From positions 1 through 64,000 of the forward strand of contig JBNKUI010000075.1 of NCBI GenBank assembly GCA_050298535.1: 64,000 nt of DNA, given 5' to 3'. A program made the position numbers and the translations under genes. Positions 44,855 through 53,274 of the stretch are shown here, in pieces. The notes under the pieces are model-generated. The model saw only the letters and a list, made by a program, of their open reading frames with translations, ran no database searches and had not been told where the DNA came from. The DNA comes from JABDMH01 sp050298535. Its GTDB lineage: Bacteria > Bacteroidota > Bacteroidia > Chitinophagales > Saprospiraceae. Numbering within the stretch: position 1 is the first letter of the stretch; each line of letters opens with the position of its first letter.

Positions 44855-45241
44855 ATGAAAATTGAACACATAGCCATTTGGACAGCTGATTTAGAAGGAA
44901 TGAGAAAGTTCTATCTTCAGTTTTTTGATCTACAGGCCAACGACAAATACTATAATCCAACCAAAAAGTTCAGCTCATATTTCTTATCCTTTACTGATGG
45001 AGCAAGAATAGAGTTAATGCATCGGCCAGATGTTTCAGAGTATGTTAAGGAATCAGGTTCTCTGTTAGGATTGACGCATTTTGCTATTTCTGTAGGTTCC
45101 AAAGAAAAAGTGGATTTACTAACCGAGTCAATTCGGGAAGCTGGATACACGATCATCGGAGAGCCGCGGACTACCGGTGACGGATATTATGAAAGTGTAA
45201 TAGCTGATCCGGAGGGCAATTGGATTGAGATTACGGAATAA
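44855..45241 (+). CDS. VOC (glyoxalase/bleomycin resistance) family protein
   Basis: 128 residues, cytoplasmic. Two beta-alpha-beta-beta-beta units: HIAIWTADLEGMRKFYLQFFDL, then FLSFTDGARIELMHR; and LTHFAISVGSKEKVDLLTESIREAGY, then YESVIADPEGNWIEITE. Metal positions fit His5, Glu54-type, His75-type and Glu at the end, as in glyoxalase I and related isomerases and dioxygenases. The substrate is unknown. It starts 34 bases after the MORN-like gene relic. An APH-type kinase follows after 164 bases. Confidence 0.85.
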   Translation: MKIEHIAIWTADLEGMRKFYLQFFDLQANDKYYNPTKKFSSYFLSFTDGARIELMHRPDVSEYVKESGSLLGLTHFAISVGSKEKVDLLTESIREAGYTIIGEPRTTGDGYYESVIADPEGNWIEITE

Positions 45242-45405
45242 TAAAGATTCTGCAAATACGAGTTAATATTGGGAATTGTGTGCTTGCAAACTTTAGCGAC
45301 ATTTAATAGTCAAATACTGATATCATTAAATCCTTGTCATACGCCTGTTGAATATTCAATCTTATCTAACTGCCCTGCTGTCAATCATCGCAATAAAATC
45401 TAAGT

Positions 45406-46302
45406 ATGGACAGAATGATCGCTGATATTCCCGGGTCAGATGATTGGAAAATTATTCAAAAAATAGAGGATGGATGGTCTGATGATATAAAATACTTTGT
45501 CGAGGATGATAGTGCTCAGCGATTCCTGCTGCGCATTTCTGATGGGAAAAAATATGAAGAGGAAAAACTGTTTTATGAAGCCTTGCGAGCATTAAGCACA
45601 TGGGACATCGGTACCGCTAAGTTGCTTGATTCGGGTTTGTGTAATGGTGGAAAGCATACTTTTCGATTATTCAGTTGGGTGGAGGGTGTAGAAATGAGAA
45701 AAGTATTGGCTGGTTTTTCGGAGAAGGACCAATTTGAGCATGGATATAATTCTGGGCTGATATTAAGGCGGATTCATGAGATACAATCTCCACCCCACCG
45801 GGCTGTCTGGGATACGTACTACAACCAGAAAATAGAGAAGAAGATACAGCTTTACAGAAATTGTGGTATTACATTTCCTTACGCCGATCGAGTCATTGAA
45901 TATATCAGGGTACAGCAGCACTTGCTTCGGGACAGGCCTCAAAGTCTATTACATGGTGACTTCCATATTGGAAATATGTTACTCACAACCAATCGTGAGG
46001 TAGCGGTGATTGATTTCAATCGATTGGACTTTGGCCACCCCTGGGAAGAATTTAATAGGATCATCTGGACGGCTGCCCAAAGTGTTTCATTTGCAAGGGG
46101 ACAAATTGAAGGCTATTTCGGTGGGAATGTGCCCTCAGATTTTTTTAAGTTAATGGCATTGTATATTGGAGTCAATCTAATTGGATCCATTCCCTGGGCG
46201 ATTCCTTACGGAGACAAAGAGCTACAGACTATTCTGAATCTTACCAAAGAGGTTATGGAGTGGTATGACAACTTTGATCGAAGTATACCTACCTGGTACT
46301 AA
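45406..46302 (+). CDS. APH-type phosphotransferase
   Basis: 298 residues, cytoplasmic. Aminoglycoside-phosphotransferase-like kinase fold: a nucleotide lobe (RFLLRISDGKKYEEEKLFYEAL), the hinge FRLFSWVEGVEMRKVL, catalytic loop SLLHGDFHIGNMLL (His-x-Asp) and AVIDFNRLDFGHPWEEFNR with the metal Asp. The group includes macrolide and aminoglycoside kinases as well as choline, homoserine and fructosamine kinases, so a role in resistance should not be assumed. The start at 45406 is well placed. A short 8-base tandem repeat begins 20 bases after its stop. Confidence 0.8.
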   Translation: MDRMIADIPGSDDWKIIQKIEDGWSDDIKYFVEDDSAQRFLLRISDGKKYEEEKLFYEALRALSTWDIGTAKLLDSGLCNGGKHTFRLFSWVEGVEMRKVLAGFSEKDQFEHGYNSGLILRRIHEIQSPPHRAVWDTYYNQKIEKKIQLYRNCGITFPYADRVIEYIRVQQHLLRDRPQSLLHGDFHIGNMLLTTNREVAVIDFNRLDFGHPWEEFNRIIWTAAQSVSFARGQIEGYFGGNVPSDFFKLMALYIGVNLIGSIPWAIPYGDKELQTILNLTKEVMEWYDNFDRSIPTWY

Positions 46303-46322
46303 TGGGTCAAAATTTCGCATTT

Positions 46323-46370
46323 CACCTCAACACCTCAACACCTCGACACCTCAACACCTCGACACCTCAA
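46323..46370. repeat. 8-bp tandem repeat, six copies
   Basis: Six head-to-tail copies of CACCTCAA or CACCTCGA directly between the kinase gene and the convergent membrane gene. A length-variable microsatellite with no coding. Confidence 0.85.
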
Positions 46371-46371
46371 C

Positions 46372-47004
46372 CTACATATACAAGTCTGCTTTTTCTTTCT
46401 TCCAGTAAAACAGAACAAAAGGAAGAAAGGATAAGGATAATAGTAAGATGGCAATTCGTTGGAATAATGGATGAATTAAATTGCCAGTTAAGACCAGGAT
46501 CCAATTGATGAGAAGTAAGAACACGAATTTGATGGGTATTTCTTTATTGGAAAAGAGGGTGCAGGTTAATAGAAACAGGCCGAGAAACACCAGGTTAGGT
46601 AGTTTGTAGAACAAGGTGTCCACTAATGCGGTTTCATACAACAATCCATGGACTTGTAATGCATCACCTCCGACATCGCTCAGGAGTGGCATCACAAAAT
46701 CGATCGCATATTGTCCGGTGAGTAAAATATTGGTACAGGCAATGAGGATCAGTAGTAGGGTAGCAAAAGCTCCTGCTGTCTTATTTTGTATTGTGGAGCG
46801 TATGGTAAGAGCTGCGGGTAATAAGAAGACAGTACTTAATAATAGGATCACATGTGCACCCAGCCAATCACTTCGATTTGACACCAGTTTATCAAAGAAA
46901 GGACCGGTCGCATTTTCGACCGTAAGCAACCAGATCATACCGGTACCCGCTAATAGAAAGGTAAGGGGGATGGATAGTAGCCCAACTCGTCGCAGTGTAT
47001 TCAT
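46372..47004 (-). CDS. Six-span membrane protein of unknown function
   Basis: 210 residues, mostly hydrophobic, with six likely helices at about residues 7-28, 50-68, 78-98, 128-146, 152-172 and 180-197. The topology and length resemble DUF4386 proteins, but I see no defining motif. The end is basic (YWKKEKADLYM). It sits between the convergent kinase gene and the divergent MFS transporter gene (162 bases between starts). Function unknown. Confidence 0.65.
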   Translation of the reverse strand: MNTLRRVGLLSIPLTFLLAGTGMIWLLTVENATGPFFDKLVSNRSDWLGAHVILLLSTVFLLPAALTIRSTIQNKTAGAFATLLLILIACTNILLTGQYAIDFVMPLLSDVGGDALQVHGLLYETALVDTLFYKLPNLVFLGLFLLTCTLFSNKEIPIKFVFLLLINWILVLTGNLIHPLFQRIAILLLSLSFLPFVLFYWKKEKADLYM

Positions 47005-47166
47005 TTGCAGGTTATTAGTGGGATATGGAGATAATCCCTAATTTCATAAAATAGATCGTCAAGTTGAGCTGCCTTGGAAAAGCGACTCAAAGAACTCGAT
47101 TTTTTTTGTAAAAGTTATTTCTGTTGCATTATTTCCTGATTTTTTATCTTTTGTAATAAAGCCTGA

Positions 47167-48450
47167 ATGCAAAAAAGGAAATCTTCCTGGTTCTTCCTCT
47201 TATTGTTGATTCTGTCAGGCGAAGCCGTCTTTGTCCTTCCTTTTGTGTTACCTCGTGTATTTAGACCGACGGTGTTGGAGGTGTTTGGTATTAATAATGT
47301 AGAGTTAGGACTTTGTTTCTCCCTGTATGGATTCGTGGCGCTCATCTCGTATCTATTCGGAGGGCCGCTTGCCGATAGATTTCCTCCCCGAAAGTTGATT
47401 GCATCTGCATTGTGGCTCACGGCTGCGGGAGGTCTTATATTGGCTACTTTTCCTGGGTTTTATCTGCTACAGATTCTGTATGGTTTTTGGGGGTTCACGA
47501 CTATCTTTTTGTTTTGGGCTCCCATGATAAAGGCGACCCGGGTTTGGGGAGGAACCAGTTCGCAGGGCAAGGCTTTCGGATTTCTGGATGGTGGGAGAGG
47601 TCTCGTGGGTGCACTAATGGGTTCATTGGGTGTTGTGATTTTTTCCAGATTCCTGGTTAATGATGTTTCGCAAGCAACAATCGTTGAAAGCCGCGCTGCC
47701 TTCAGATCTGTGATTTTGTCATGTACCGGTTTTCTTGTCCTGGTTGGTTTTCTGGTATGGTTCTATTTGAAAACGGAGGATGGTGTGGAAAATGCCATCG
47801 TCCGGGATGAAATCACACTGGGCAAGATATGGCAGGTTTTGAATTACAGATCCGTCTGGTTGATGATGATTATTGTGTTATGTGCCTACGTGGGGTACAA
47901 GATTACTGATGTCTTTTCTTTGTACGCTCAGGATGTCATGTTGTATGATCAGGTACAATCAGCGCGAGTGGGTACCTTATTGTTATTTATGCGTCCCGTC
48001 ATTGGAGTGTCGATAGGCCTGCTGGCGGATCGGATGTATGTAACCTTGTCTCTGGCCCTCAGTTTTGTGGTTTCCTTTATTGGAGCATTACTTTTTGCAA
48101 CGAGTATCATATCGGATGCTACTACCGCTTTGTTTTTCTTTTCCATACTGGTAGTGACGACAGGTGTATATGCGGGGCGGTCACTCTATTTTGCGGTGAT
48201 GGAAAGTGCACGCATTCCACTGGCTTTGACCGGTACAGCCGTAGGCCTGGTATCAGTGGTGGGCTTTACACCTGATATATTTGCCGGACCCCTTATAGGA
48301 TACTTCCTGGATAGTGCCCCCGGAGCGGAGGGACATCAAGATGTGTTTTGGATGCTGGCCGTTTTCTCACTGATGGGATGCATAGCGGCTGGATGTTTTC
48401 ATACGTTGTATAGGGATCAGAATATTGCTGAGTTGAACACAATTGAATAG
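47167..48450 (+). CDS. MFS transporter
   Basis: 427 residues with twelve predicted helices. The first half has GLCFSLYGFVALISYLFGGPLADRFPPRKLI, the family loop 2-3 motif (GxLADRxxxRK), followed by GFWGFTTIFLFWAPMIKATR. The second half begins after a long loop (residues 205-222) with YRSVWLMMIIVLCAYVGYKI. It resembles organic-acid or NarK-type permeases, but the substrate is not fixed. The next small membrane gene starts five bases after its stop, so the two are one transcript. Confidence 0.85.
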   Translation: MQKRKSSWFFLLLLILSGEAVFVLPFVLPRVFRPTVLEVFGINNVELGLCFSLYGFVALISYLFGGPLADRFPPRKLIASALWLTAAGGLILATFPGFYLLQILYGFWGFTTIFLFWAPMIKATRVWGGTSSQGKAFGFLDGGRGLVGALMGSLGVVIFSRFLVNDVSQATIVESRAAFRSVILSCTGFLVLVGFLVWFYLKTEDGVENAIVRDEITLGKIWQVLNYRSVWLMMIIVLCAYVGYKITDVFSLYAQDVMLYDQVQSARVGTLLLFMRPVIGVSIGLLADRMYVTLSLALSFVVSFIGALLFATSIISDATTALFFFSILVVTTGVYAGRSLYFAVMESARIPLALTGTAVGLVSVVGFTPDIFAGPLIGYFLDSAPGAEGHQDVFWMLAVFSLMGCIAAGCFHTLYRDQNIAELNTIE

Positions 48451-48455
48451 ATGAT

Positions 48456-48794
48456 ATGAGACCTAAGAATAAGCTCCTGGTAGTTAAAATTGCTCATACC
48501 ATAATCTGGCTTTTCTTTGTGGTGGTGATATTCTATGTTTTATGGTCAGGGATTAGCGATAATGTAAATCTGTACACCTGGATCAGTATCGGATTTGTCC
48601 TTACCGAGGGTATCATACTACTGATCTTCAAAATGTTCTGTCCATTGACAGTCATAGCCAGGCGTTACTCAGATTCTGAAAAAGACAACTTTGATATTTT
48701 TTTACCGAACTGGCTGGCAAAATATAATAAACAGATATTTACTTCGATTTTTGTTTTAGCCTTATTTCTGGTAGTGTATAGAGTAGTTAGCTAA
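48456..48794 (+). CDS. Small membrane protein, DUF2784-like
   Basis: 112 residues with three membrane helices (13-31, 40-58 and 90-108). The cytoplasmic loop between the second and third carries MFCPLTVIARRYSDS and FDIFLPNWLAKYNKQIF, a conserved-looking pattern seen in Bacteroidota small membrane proteins and similar to DUF2784. The ATG is five bases after the MFS stop, so it is in the same operon. Function unknown; an accessory role for the transporter is possible. Confidence 0.65.
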   Translation: MRPKNKLLVVKIAHTIIWLFFVVVIFYVLWSGISDNVNLYTWISIGFVLTEGIILLIFKMFCPLTVIARRYSDSEKDNFDIFLPNWLAKYNKQIFTSIFVLALFLVVYRVVS

Positions 48795-48862
48795 ATGACA
48801 TTTCTAGGCATAATGAAATTTACTTCAATGACCTTGATATCATTCACCATTAAATTGTACAA

Positions 48863-49362
48863 ATGATTCAAGCACTGAAAAATGAAATCTGGAGGCAGTT
48901 TGGCGCCAGCATTGATATGTTAGAAAATGCTTTAAATCTATGCCCAGAAAATGTTTGGAGTTCAGAATCAAATTTTGGTACATCGCCTATCAATGTTTGT
49001 TCTGGTTGGATTACTATCTAACAAAAAATCCTGCCGATTTTCACCACCGCCACCCTACATCCTCTCTGAATTTAACCCCTCTGGTGAGATGCCAGAGAAA
49101 CTATACAGTAAGGTGGAGATGCTAGCTTATCTTAGGCATTGTAGGTCGAAATGTTATGCGCTTATTGAAGAATTTACAGATGAAATGGCCACCTCCCGAT
49201 GGATCAATGAATATAAGGACTACTCAATGTTCGAAATGCTGCTTTATAATATTCGGCATGTAACATCATACGGCACAGCTAAATCTCATTCTTAGGCAAG
49301 AAATCGATGACGCTCCTCCATGGGTATCGATCGCACGAAATGATATGGTAAGTGAATCGTGA
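48863..49362 (+). pseudogene. DinB family protein with three frameshifts
   Basis: The DinB-type four-helix protein reads in pieces. From ATG 48863: MIQALKNEIWRQFGASIDML. In the next frame: FWYIAYQCLFWLDYYLTKNPADF. In the third: PYILSEFNPSGEMPEKLYSK, on to SMFEMLLYNIRHV. Back in the second frame: HHTAQLNLILRQEIDDAPPW to TGA at 49362. Together they cover a whole family member of about 165 residues with its His ligands (YQC region and HHTAQ). Three indels in one gene mean it is inactive, or the assembly has errors here. Confidence 0.75.
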
Positions 49363-49420
49363 ATCAGTCAGACCTTTTAGAAGCTTTGAATTAGCCGGTA
49401 AATTGATAACTTAGTTTTCG

Positions 49421-50560
49421 ATGAGCGACCTGCAATCTGATACGGATGAATCTATGTTACTACTGGAGTCTTTGACAAGTAGTATTCTCATTACTACGCC
49501 GGATTTGGATTTTCCAGGACCACATATACTATATGTAAACAAAGCGTTCGAGAAGATGACGGGATGGACTCGTGAAGAAGTGATGGGCAAGAATCCCCGG
49601 ATTCTTCAGGGACCGAAGACAGACCTTACCATCTTTGACAATTTAAGAAGTACAATCGCTAAAGGAGGCGTTTGGAAGGGACAGACCATTAACTATAAAA
49701 AGGACAGAACAGAGTTCTTTATGGAGTGGTCGATATCACCCGTGTTTAGTCCCGATGGACAAATTGATCGATTGCTGGCGGTACAAACTGATGTTACTGA
49801 AAATGTCGAGATCCAAGAACGACTGAAAAAAACGAGGATAAGGGAATTAAAGCGAGTAAAAGAAATCGAGAAAGCCAATATTAAACTACAAGCGCTCACG
49901 GAGAAGCAGAAAGCAACCTTGAAGCTTTTTACCAAATACGTACCTGCAACGGTGGTAAAGGAAGCGCTATCTAATACCAAGAAAGACATTAAGGAAGGGT
50001 TGAAATTAGATGTGGCTTTACTATTTTGTGACATTCGCGGCTTTACCTCGATAGCCCAAAGCCTGGATCCAAAGGCGGTAGTTCAAGTACTTGACGCCTA
50101 TTATTCTCGTATGGCAGAGGTGGTAAAGATGTATGATGGGGTTATTAATCAATTTACGGGGGATGAGATTTTTGTGACTTTTGGAGCGCCCACACCTATT
50201 GAAGATCCGGTGCTCGCCTCTGTCTATTGTGCCATTGAAATGATCAAGAAGCTGAAGATTATCAATGAGGATCTCTCCCACATTTTAAGTGATAAACTGT
50301 CGGTCGGTATAGGGTTAAATTATGGTCCCGTAATCGCGGGTAATCTTGGATCGGATGTCCGACTTACCTATGCTATCACCGGAGACGCGGTCAATACGGC
50401 CAAGCGTATCGAGACCTTATCCTCTGATCATTCGAATATGATACTGATCAGTGAATCTGTCTATGATAGATCAAGAGACCTGGTGTCAACGGAGCCCTGG
50501 GGTGAAGTAAGAGTCAAGGGGAGAGCAGGGAAGATTAGTGTGTATCAAATCATTCAATAG
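49421..50560 (+). CDS. PAS-adenylate/guanylate cyclase
   Basis: 379 residues, soluble. A PAS domain at about 15-130 carries the LOV-like segment GKNPRILQGPKTD (56-68); the photoactive Cys of true LOV domains is Pro59 here, so blue-light adduct chemistry is not expected. A charged coiled coil at 128-165 links to the class III cyclase domain: metal ligands Asp204 (LLFCDIRGFTS) and Asp248 (FTGDEI), and AITGDAVNTAKR later. The residue that sets ATP preference is Gln244 rather than Lys, so the base used is uncertain. The cyclase at 21860 has the standard Lys. It is a single gene. Confidence 0.85.
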   Translation: MSDLQSDTDESMLLLESLTSSILITTPDLDFPGPHILYVNKAFEKMTGWTREEVMGKNPRILQGPKTDLTIFDNLRSTIAKGGVWKGQTINYKKDRTEFFMEWSISPVFSPDGQIDRLLAVQTDVTENVEIQERLKKTRIRELKRVKEIEKANIKLQALTEKQKATLKLFTKYVPATVVKEALSNTKKDIKEGLKLDVALLFCDIRGFTSIAQSLDPKAVVQVLDAYYSRMAEVVKMYDGVINQFTGDEIFVTFGAPTPIEDPVLASVYCAIEMIKKLKIINEDLSHILSDKLSVGIGLNYGPVIAGNLGSDVRLTYAITGDAVNTAKRIETLSSDHSNMILISESVYDRSRDLVSTEPWGEVRVKGRAGKISVYQIIQ

Positions 50561-50719
50561 TAATACGCGCAGTCCTAACTTGACTTCTCGATCGTTTCTA
50601 ATTGTATGGAATCGAAACCCAAAACCCACTTCAAAATCATGAGCCACGTATCGTTAGGCTTGCGTTCTTTCGTTAGTATTGTTAACTTAATGTGAACAGG
50701 CAAAGTAGAATCTGAGATT

Positions 50720-51376
50720 ATGAAGTGGGCATATAGTATTCAGCAAAAATTTAAGGCCGCCGCCCTCTTGGGTGTCGTTTGTGTCATTGTGTTGATCACC
50801 GCTCTTATGGGTAAACACAATATTGATAGACTGGGCAATTCATTCTCATCGGTATTCAATGATCGGTTGGTGGTGGAAAGTTATATCTACAGGATCTCAG
50901 ATCACCTATATCAGAAGAAACTGGCATCCGACCACTTCTCGGAGCTAGGCTTGGCACATTATCAGTCAGAAGTTGAGAAGCATAATCAAGCCATTGCTGA
51001 GCTATTGGAATACTATGACAAGACCTATTTGACGGAGGAAGAAGAGATGCATTTGAAAAAGTTCAAAGGCAATATAGTCTCGATTCAAGCTTTGGAAGAT
51101 CGGTATCTGCACTCGGATGAAAACATGCAGGTCATGAAAGCTGAGTTTGATCGAAGCTTTAGTCTGGCTCTGTCCAACCTCCGCAACCTATCCAATATTC
51201 AAATCAAGGAAGGTCAGGTCCTTACCGATCAATCGCAGAGAATCGTTTATGGAGCCACACTCCTGACAAACTTTGAAATCGTGATCCTCATATGCATCGC
51301 TCTTATGCTTCAGGTCATAGTGGCTGCCAGTAAGCCGCTGGTGTCACGTACCTGGCAAAAGGGAAGGTTGAATTAA
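50720..51376 (+). CDS. MCP-type four-helix-bundle sensor protein
   Basis: 218 residues. A short cytoplasmic start (MKWAYSIQQKFKAA) leads to a membrane helix (16-33), a periplasmic helical region of about 135 residues (DRLVVESYIYRISDHLYQKK and LEDRYLHSDENMQVMKAEFDRS) and a second membrane helix (184-203). This is the sensing part of chemoreceptor-like 4HB_MCP proteins without HAMP or signalling domains. The protein ends soon after the second helix. It may pass signals to a separate partner; none is next to it. A PAS-cyclase lies upstream. Confidence 0.7.
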   Translation: MKWAYSIQQKFKAAALLGVVCVIVLITALMGKHNIDRLGNSFSSVFNDRLVVESYIYRISDHLYQKKLASDHFSELGLAHYQSEVEKHNQAIAELLEYYDKTYLTEEEEMHLKKFKGNIVSIQALEDRYLHSDENMQVMKAEFDRSFSLALSNLRNLSNIQIKEGQVLTDQSQRIVYGATLLTNFEIVILICIALMLQVIVAASKPLVSRTWQKGRLN

Positions 51377-51622
51377 ATGAACGTTTATCAAAGATTTTCC
51401 ACCATTTTGTGGCAATAATCAAGGCAGTATACGGATCTCATTATGATTTAAGAAGAAATGTAAATTACTCCAAACTATAATAACCATTGCTCTTACGTCA
51501 GCACCAATCCAGGGAACTAAAAATGAAAGATTTTCCACCATTTTTTGGGTATTGACTGTTTAAGGATAAAAAAGGGAACAATCTTCTGAATCATGATACA
51601 CTTTCACCTATTTTCTACATAA

Positions 51623-51916
51623 GTGGGAAAAGACTTGAAGCCGTTTTTTGATCAGTATTTGAGAACTGTACAGATTCCTACTCTGGAATATTATTACGAT
51701 GATTCAAAGATAGTATACCGATGGGTCAATGTAGTTGAGGACTTTAATATGCCAATAAGAATTTTTGTAGAGGGCCATGAAAAATGGATATACCCGAAGA
51801 CTGGTTGGACGAATCAATACATGGACCTGGAAAAGGGAAAGATAGAGGTAGATCCGAACTTTTATGTGGGGGTATTATATCATTCGGACATTAGCAGATC
51901 TGAGAAAAAGGAATAA
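51623..51916 (+). pseudogene. M1 aminopeptidase C-terminal relic
   Basis: 97 codons from a GTG directly after a stop (51620-51622). The sequence GKDLKPFFDQYLRTVQIPTLEYYY, then VYRWVNVVEDFNMPIRI and KIEVDPNFYVGVLYH is the C-terminal helical and beta part of gluzincin M1 peptidases. The catalytic HExxH domain is absent. No signal or proper start is present, so this is the tail left after most of the gene was lost. Short repeated sequences lie on both sides. Confidence 0.65.
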
Positions 51917-51975
51917 TCATAAATCGATGTCCTAATTCTTGGTGACACGATCGATAGATTAATAAATCTTGGCTG

Positions 51976-51983
51976 TATCTTTG
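51976..51983 (+). promoter_or_regulatory. Bacteroidota-type -7 promoter element candidate
   Basis: TATCTTTG fits the TAnnTTTG box of Bacteroidota promoters and is followed by CACC. It lies 180 bases upstream of the secreted protein at 52163. No good -33 TTG at the right distance was found, so this is a weak call. Confidence 0.35.
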
Positions 51984-52162
51984 CACCTTAGGGAAGGGAA
52001 ATAGAAGTGCAAAGATTTACCACAATTTATGGCATTGACTTCTTGTTTGTTGATTTTTCTAGCAATATTTCTACTCAGGGTCAATTGACAAACAACTTTA
52101 TGAGATTGGCCCCTGAATTAATGAAATCAATTGACTAGTTTTAAATATTAAAATCAAAAGAG

Positions 52163-52804
52163 ATGAAGCAGGTAGTAATTACTTTGATATTGATCAAGTC
52201 TGTGGGTATGTTATGGGGACAGATCAATGCTATCACAAATACGGGCGAAGAAGTGATTCTATATGAAGATGGGACCTGGAGATATCTTATTGATAGTTTA
52301 AATGATGCTGAGGAAATACCTGTAAACGATCAACTTTTTGTAAAAGGTGACGAGGCTACTTTTTTAGTAAGAAGTACCCGGACAAATGCGGGAGTTTGGA
52401 TAAATCCGAAAAATTGGACTTTTAACAGAGGAGAAGAGGGAGAACCTGCTGAATTTCAATTTCAGCGGAATGGCGATGATTTATATGGCATGCTTATTTC
52501 TGAAAAGATTTCTATCCCCATTGAAACGCTTCAAGGGATCGCAATAGACAATGCAAGAAGTGTTGCTCCTGATATTCGTGTGATAAAAGAAGAATACAGG
52601 ACAGTCAACGGCTTGAAACTATTGATGATGCAAATGGCAGGTACCATACAGGGGGCAAGATTTATTTATTATGGCTACTACTATTCCAGTCCTGCCGGAA
52701 CCACTCAGTTTTTAACCTATACGGGTGAGAACCTTTTTCAAGAGTACGAAGATCGTATTGAAGAATTTTTGAATGGTTTGGTTGAGGTTTCAATTGAAGA
52801 CTGA
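52163..52804 (+). CDS. Secreted protein of unknown function
   Basis: 213 residues with a signal peptide (MKQVVITLILIKSVGMLWG, cleavage near residue 19). The mature start AITNTGEEVILYEDGTWRYL is a motif seen at the front of many secreted Bacteroidota proteins. The rest is an alpha/beta domain (FQRNGDDLYGMLISEKISIPIETLQG; LKLLMMQMAGTIQGARFIYYGYYYSS), similar in pattern to lipid- or stress-related secreted domains. No catalytic motif is seen. It is monocistronic and may use the TATCTTTG box 180 bases upstream. Confidence 0.65.
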   Translation: MKQVVITLILIKSVGMLWGQINAITNTGEEVILYEDGTWRYLIDSLNDAEEIPVNDQLFVKGDEATFLVRSTRTNAGVWINPKNWTFNRGEEGEPAEFQFQRNGDDLYGMLISEKISIPIETLQGIAIDNARSVAPDIRVIKEEYRTVNGLKLLMMQMAGTIQGARFIYYGYYYSSPAGTTQFLTYTGENLFQEYEDRIEEFLNGLVEVSIED

Positions 52805-52939
52805 TCTTAGACTCTTTCTACCTGTAAGTATGAATACCCGTATGTCTATCTCTTACAATCCTTACAATCTTTTATGACATGGCAGTATCGTTCAATACGT
52901 CAATCCTTGGAATCAAAGAAAATAGAATAAAATCTATTA

Positions 52940-53191
52940 GTGCGGAAGTACAGTGAATGGGTATTTGATAGGTTGTCTGACGTGGCATATCTTGAATTCT
53001 CTTCTCGAGGGTGGCTGTATTGGAATCGATTCTTGATAATGGTGCACTCAGTATTAATCTATTTAAGCATGATGAGGAAGGATCTCAGATATGTCATAAG
53101 GCTTACTCCGTTTCGGTTGCAGGAGCTGGTCCAGTTTACGACCCGTGCGATCTCTATTTCCGGGACAGTCGAGACTGAGGATAAGGCGTGA
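52940..53191 (+). other. Uncertain open frame, possible gene relic
   Basis: An 83-codon frame from GTG (RKYSEWVFDRLSDVAYLEFSS) runs here. A second frame across 52996-53175 also reads like protein (LDNGALSINLFKHDEEG). The two may be parts of one gene joined by a frameshift near 53010. I do not recognise either part. Confidence in a functional gene is low. Confidence 0.3.
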
Positions 53192-53274
53192 GTGATTTGT
53201 CACGATAAGAGGATATTTGTATCTTGATTTGACTAAGAAAATATTCCAAGAGGGTTTATTAGTTCCACTGATTG

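Larger units (their letters stand above)
51390..52040. repeat. Three copies of a short dispersed sequence
   Basis: AAAGATTTTCCACCATTTT-type sequence occurs at 51390-51416, 51526-51557 and 52011-52040, with CCAC...TGG arms and, in two copies, GTATTGACT or GCATTGACT. Two copies lie before and one after the M1 aminopeptidase relic. It may be a small repeat family or the remains of element ends. Confidence 0.5.

Noticed and set aside
45406..46302. Aminoglycoside resistance gene
   Set aside because: The fold is APH-like, but this family has many metabolic kinases and no resistance-specific residues or mobile context were seen.
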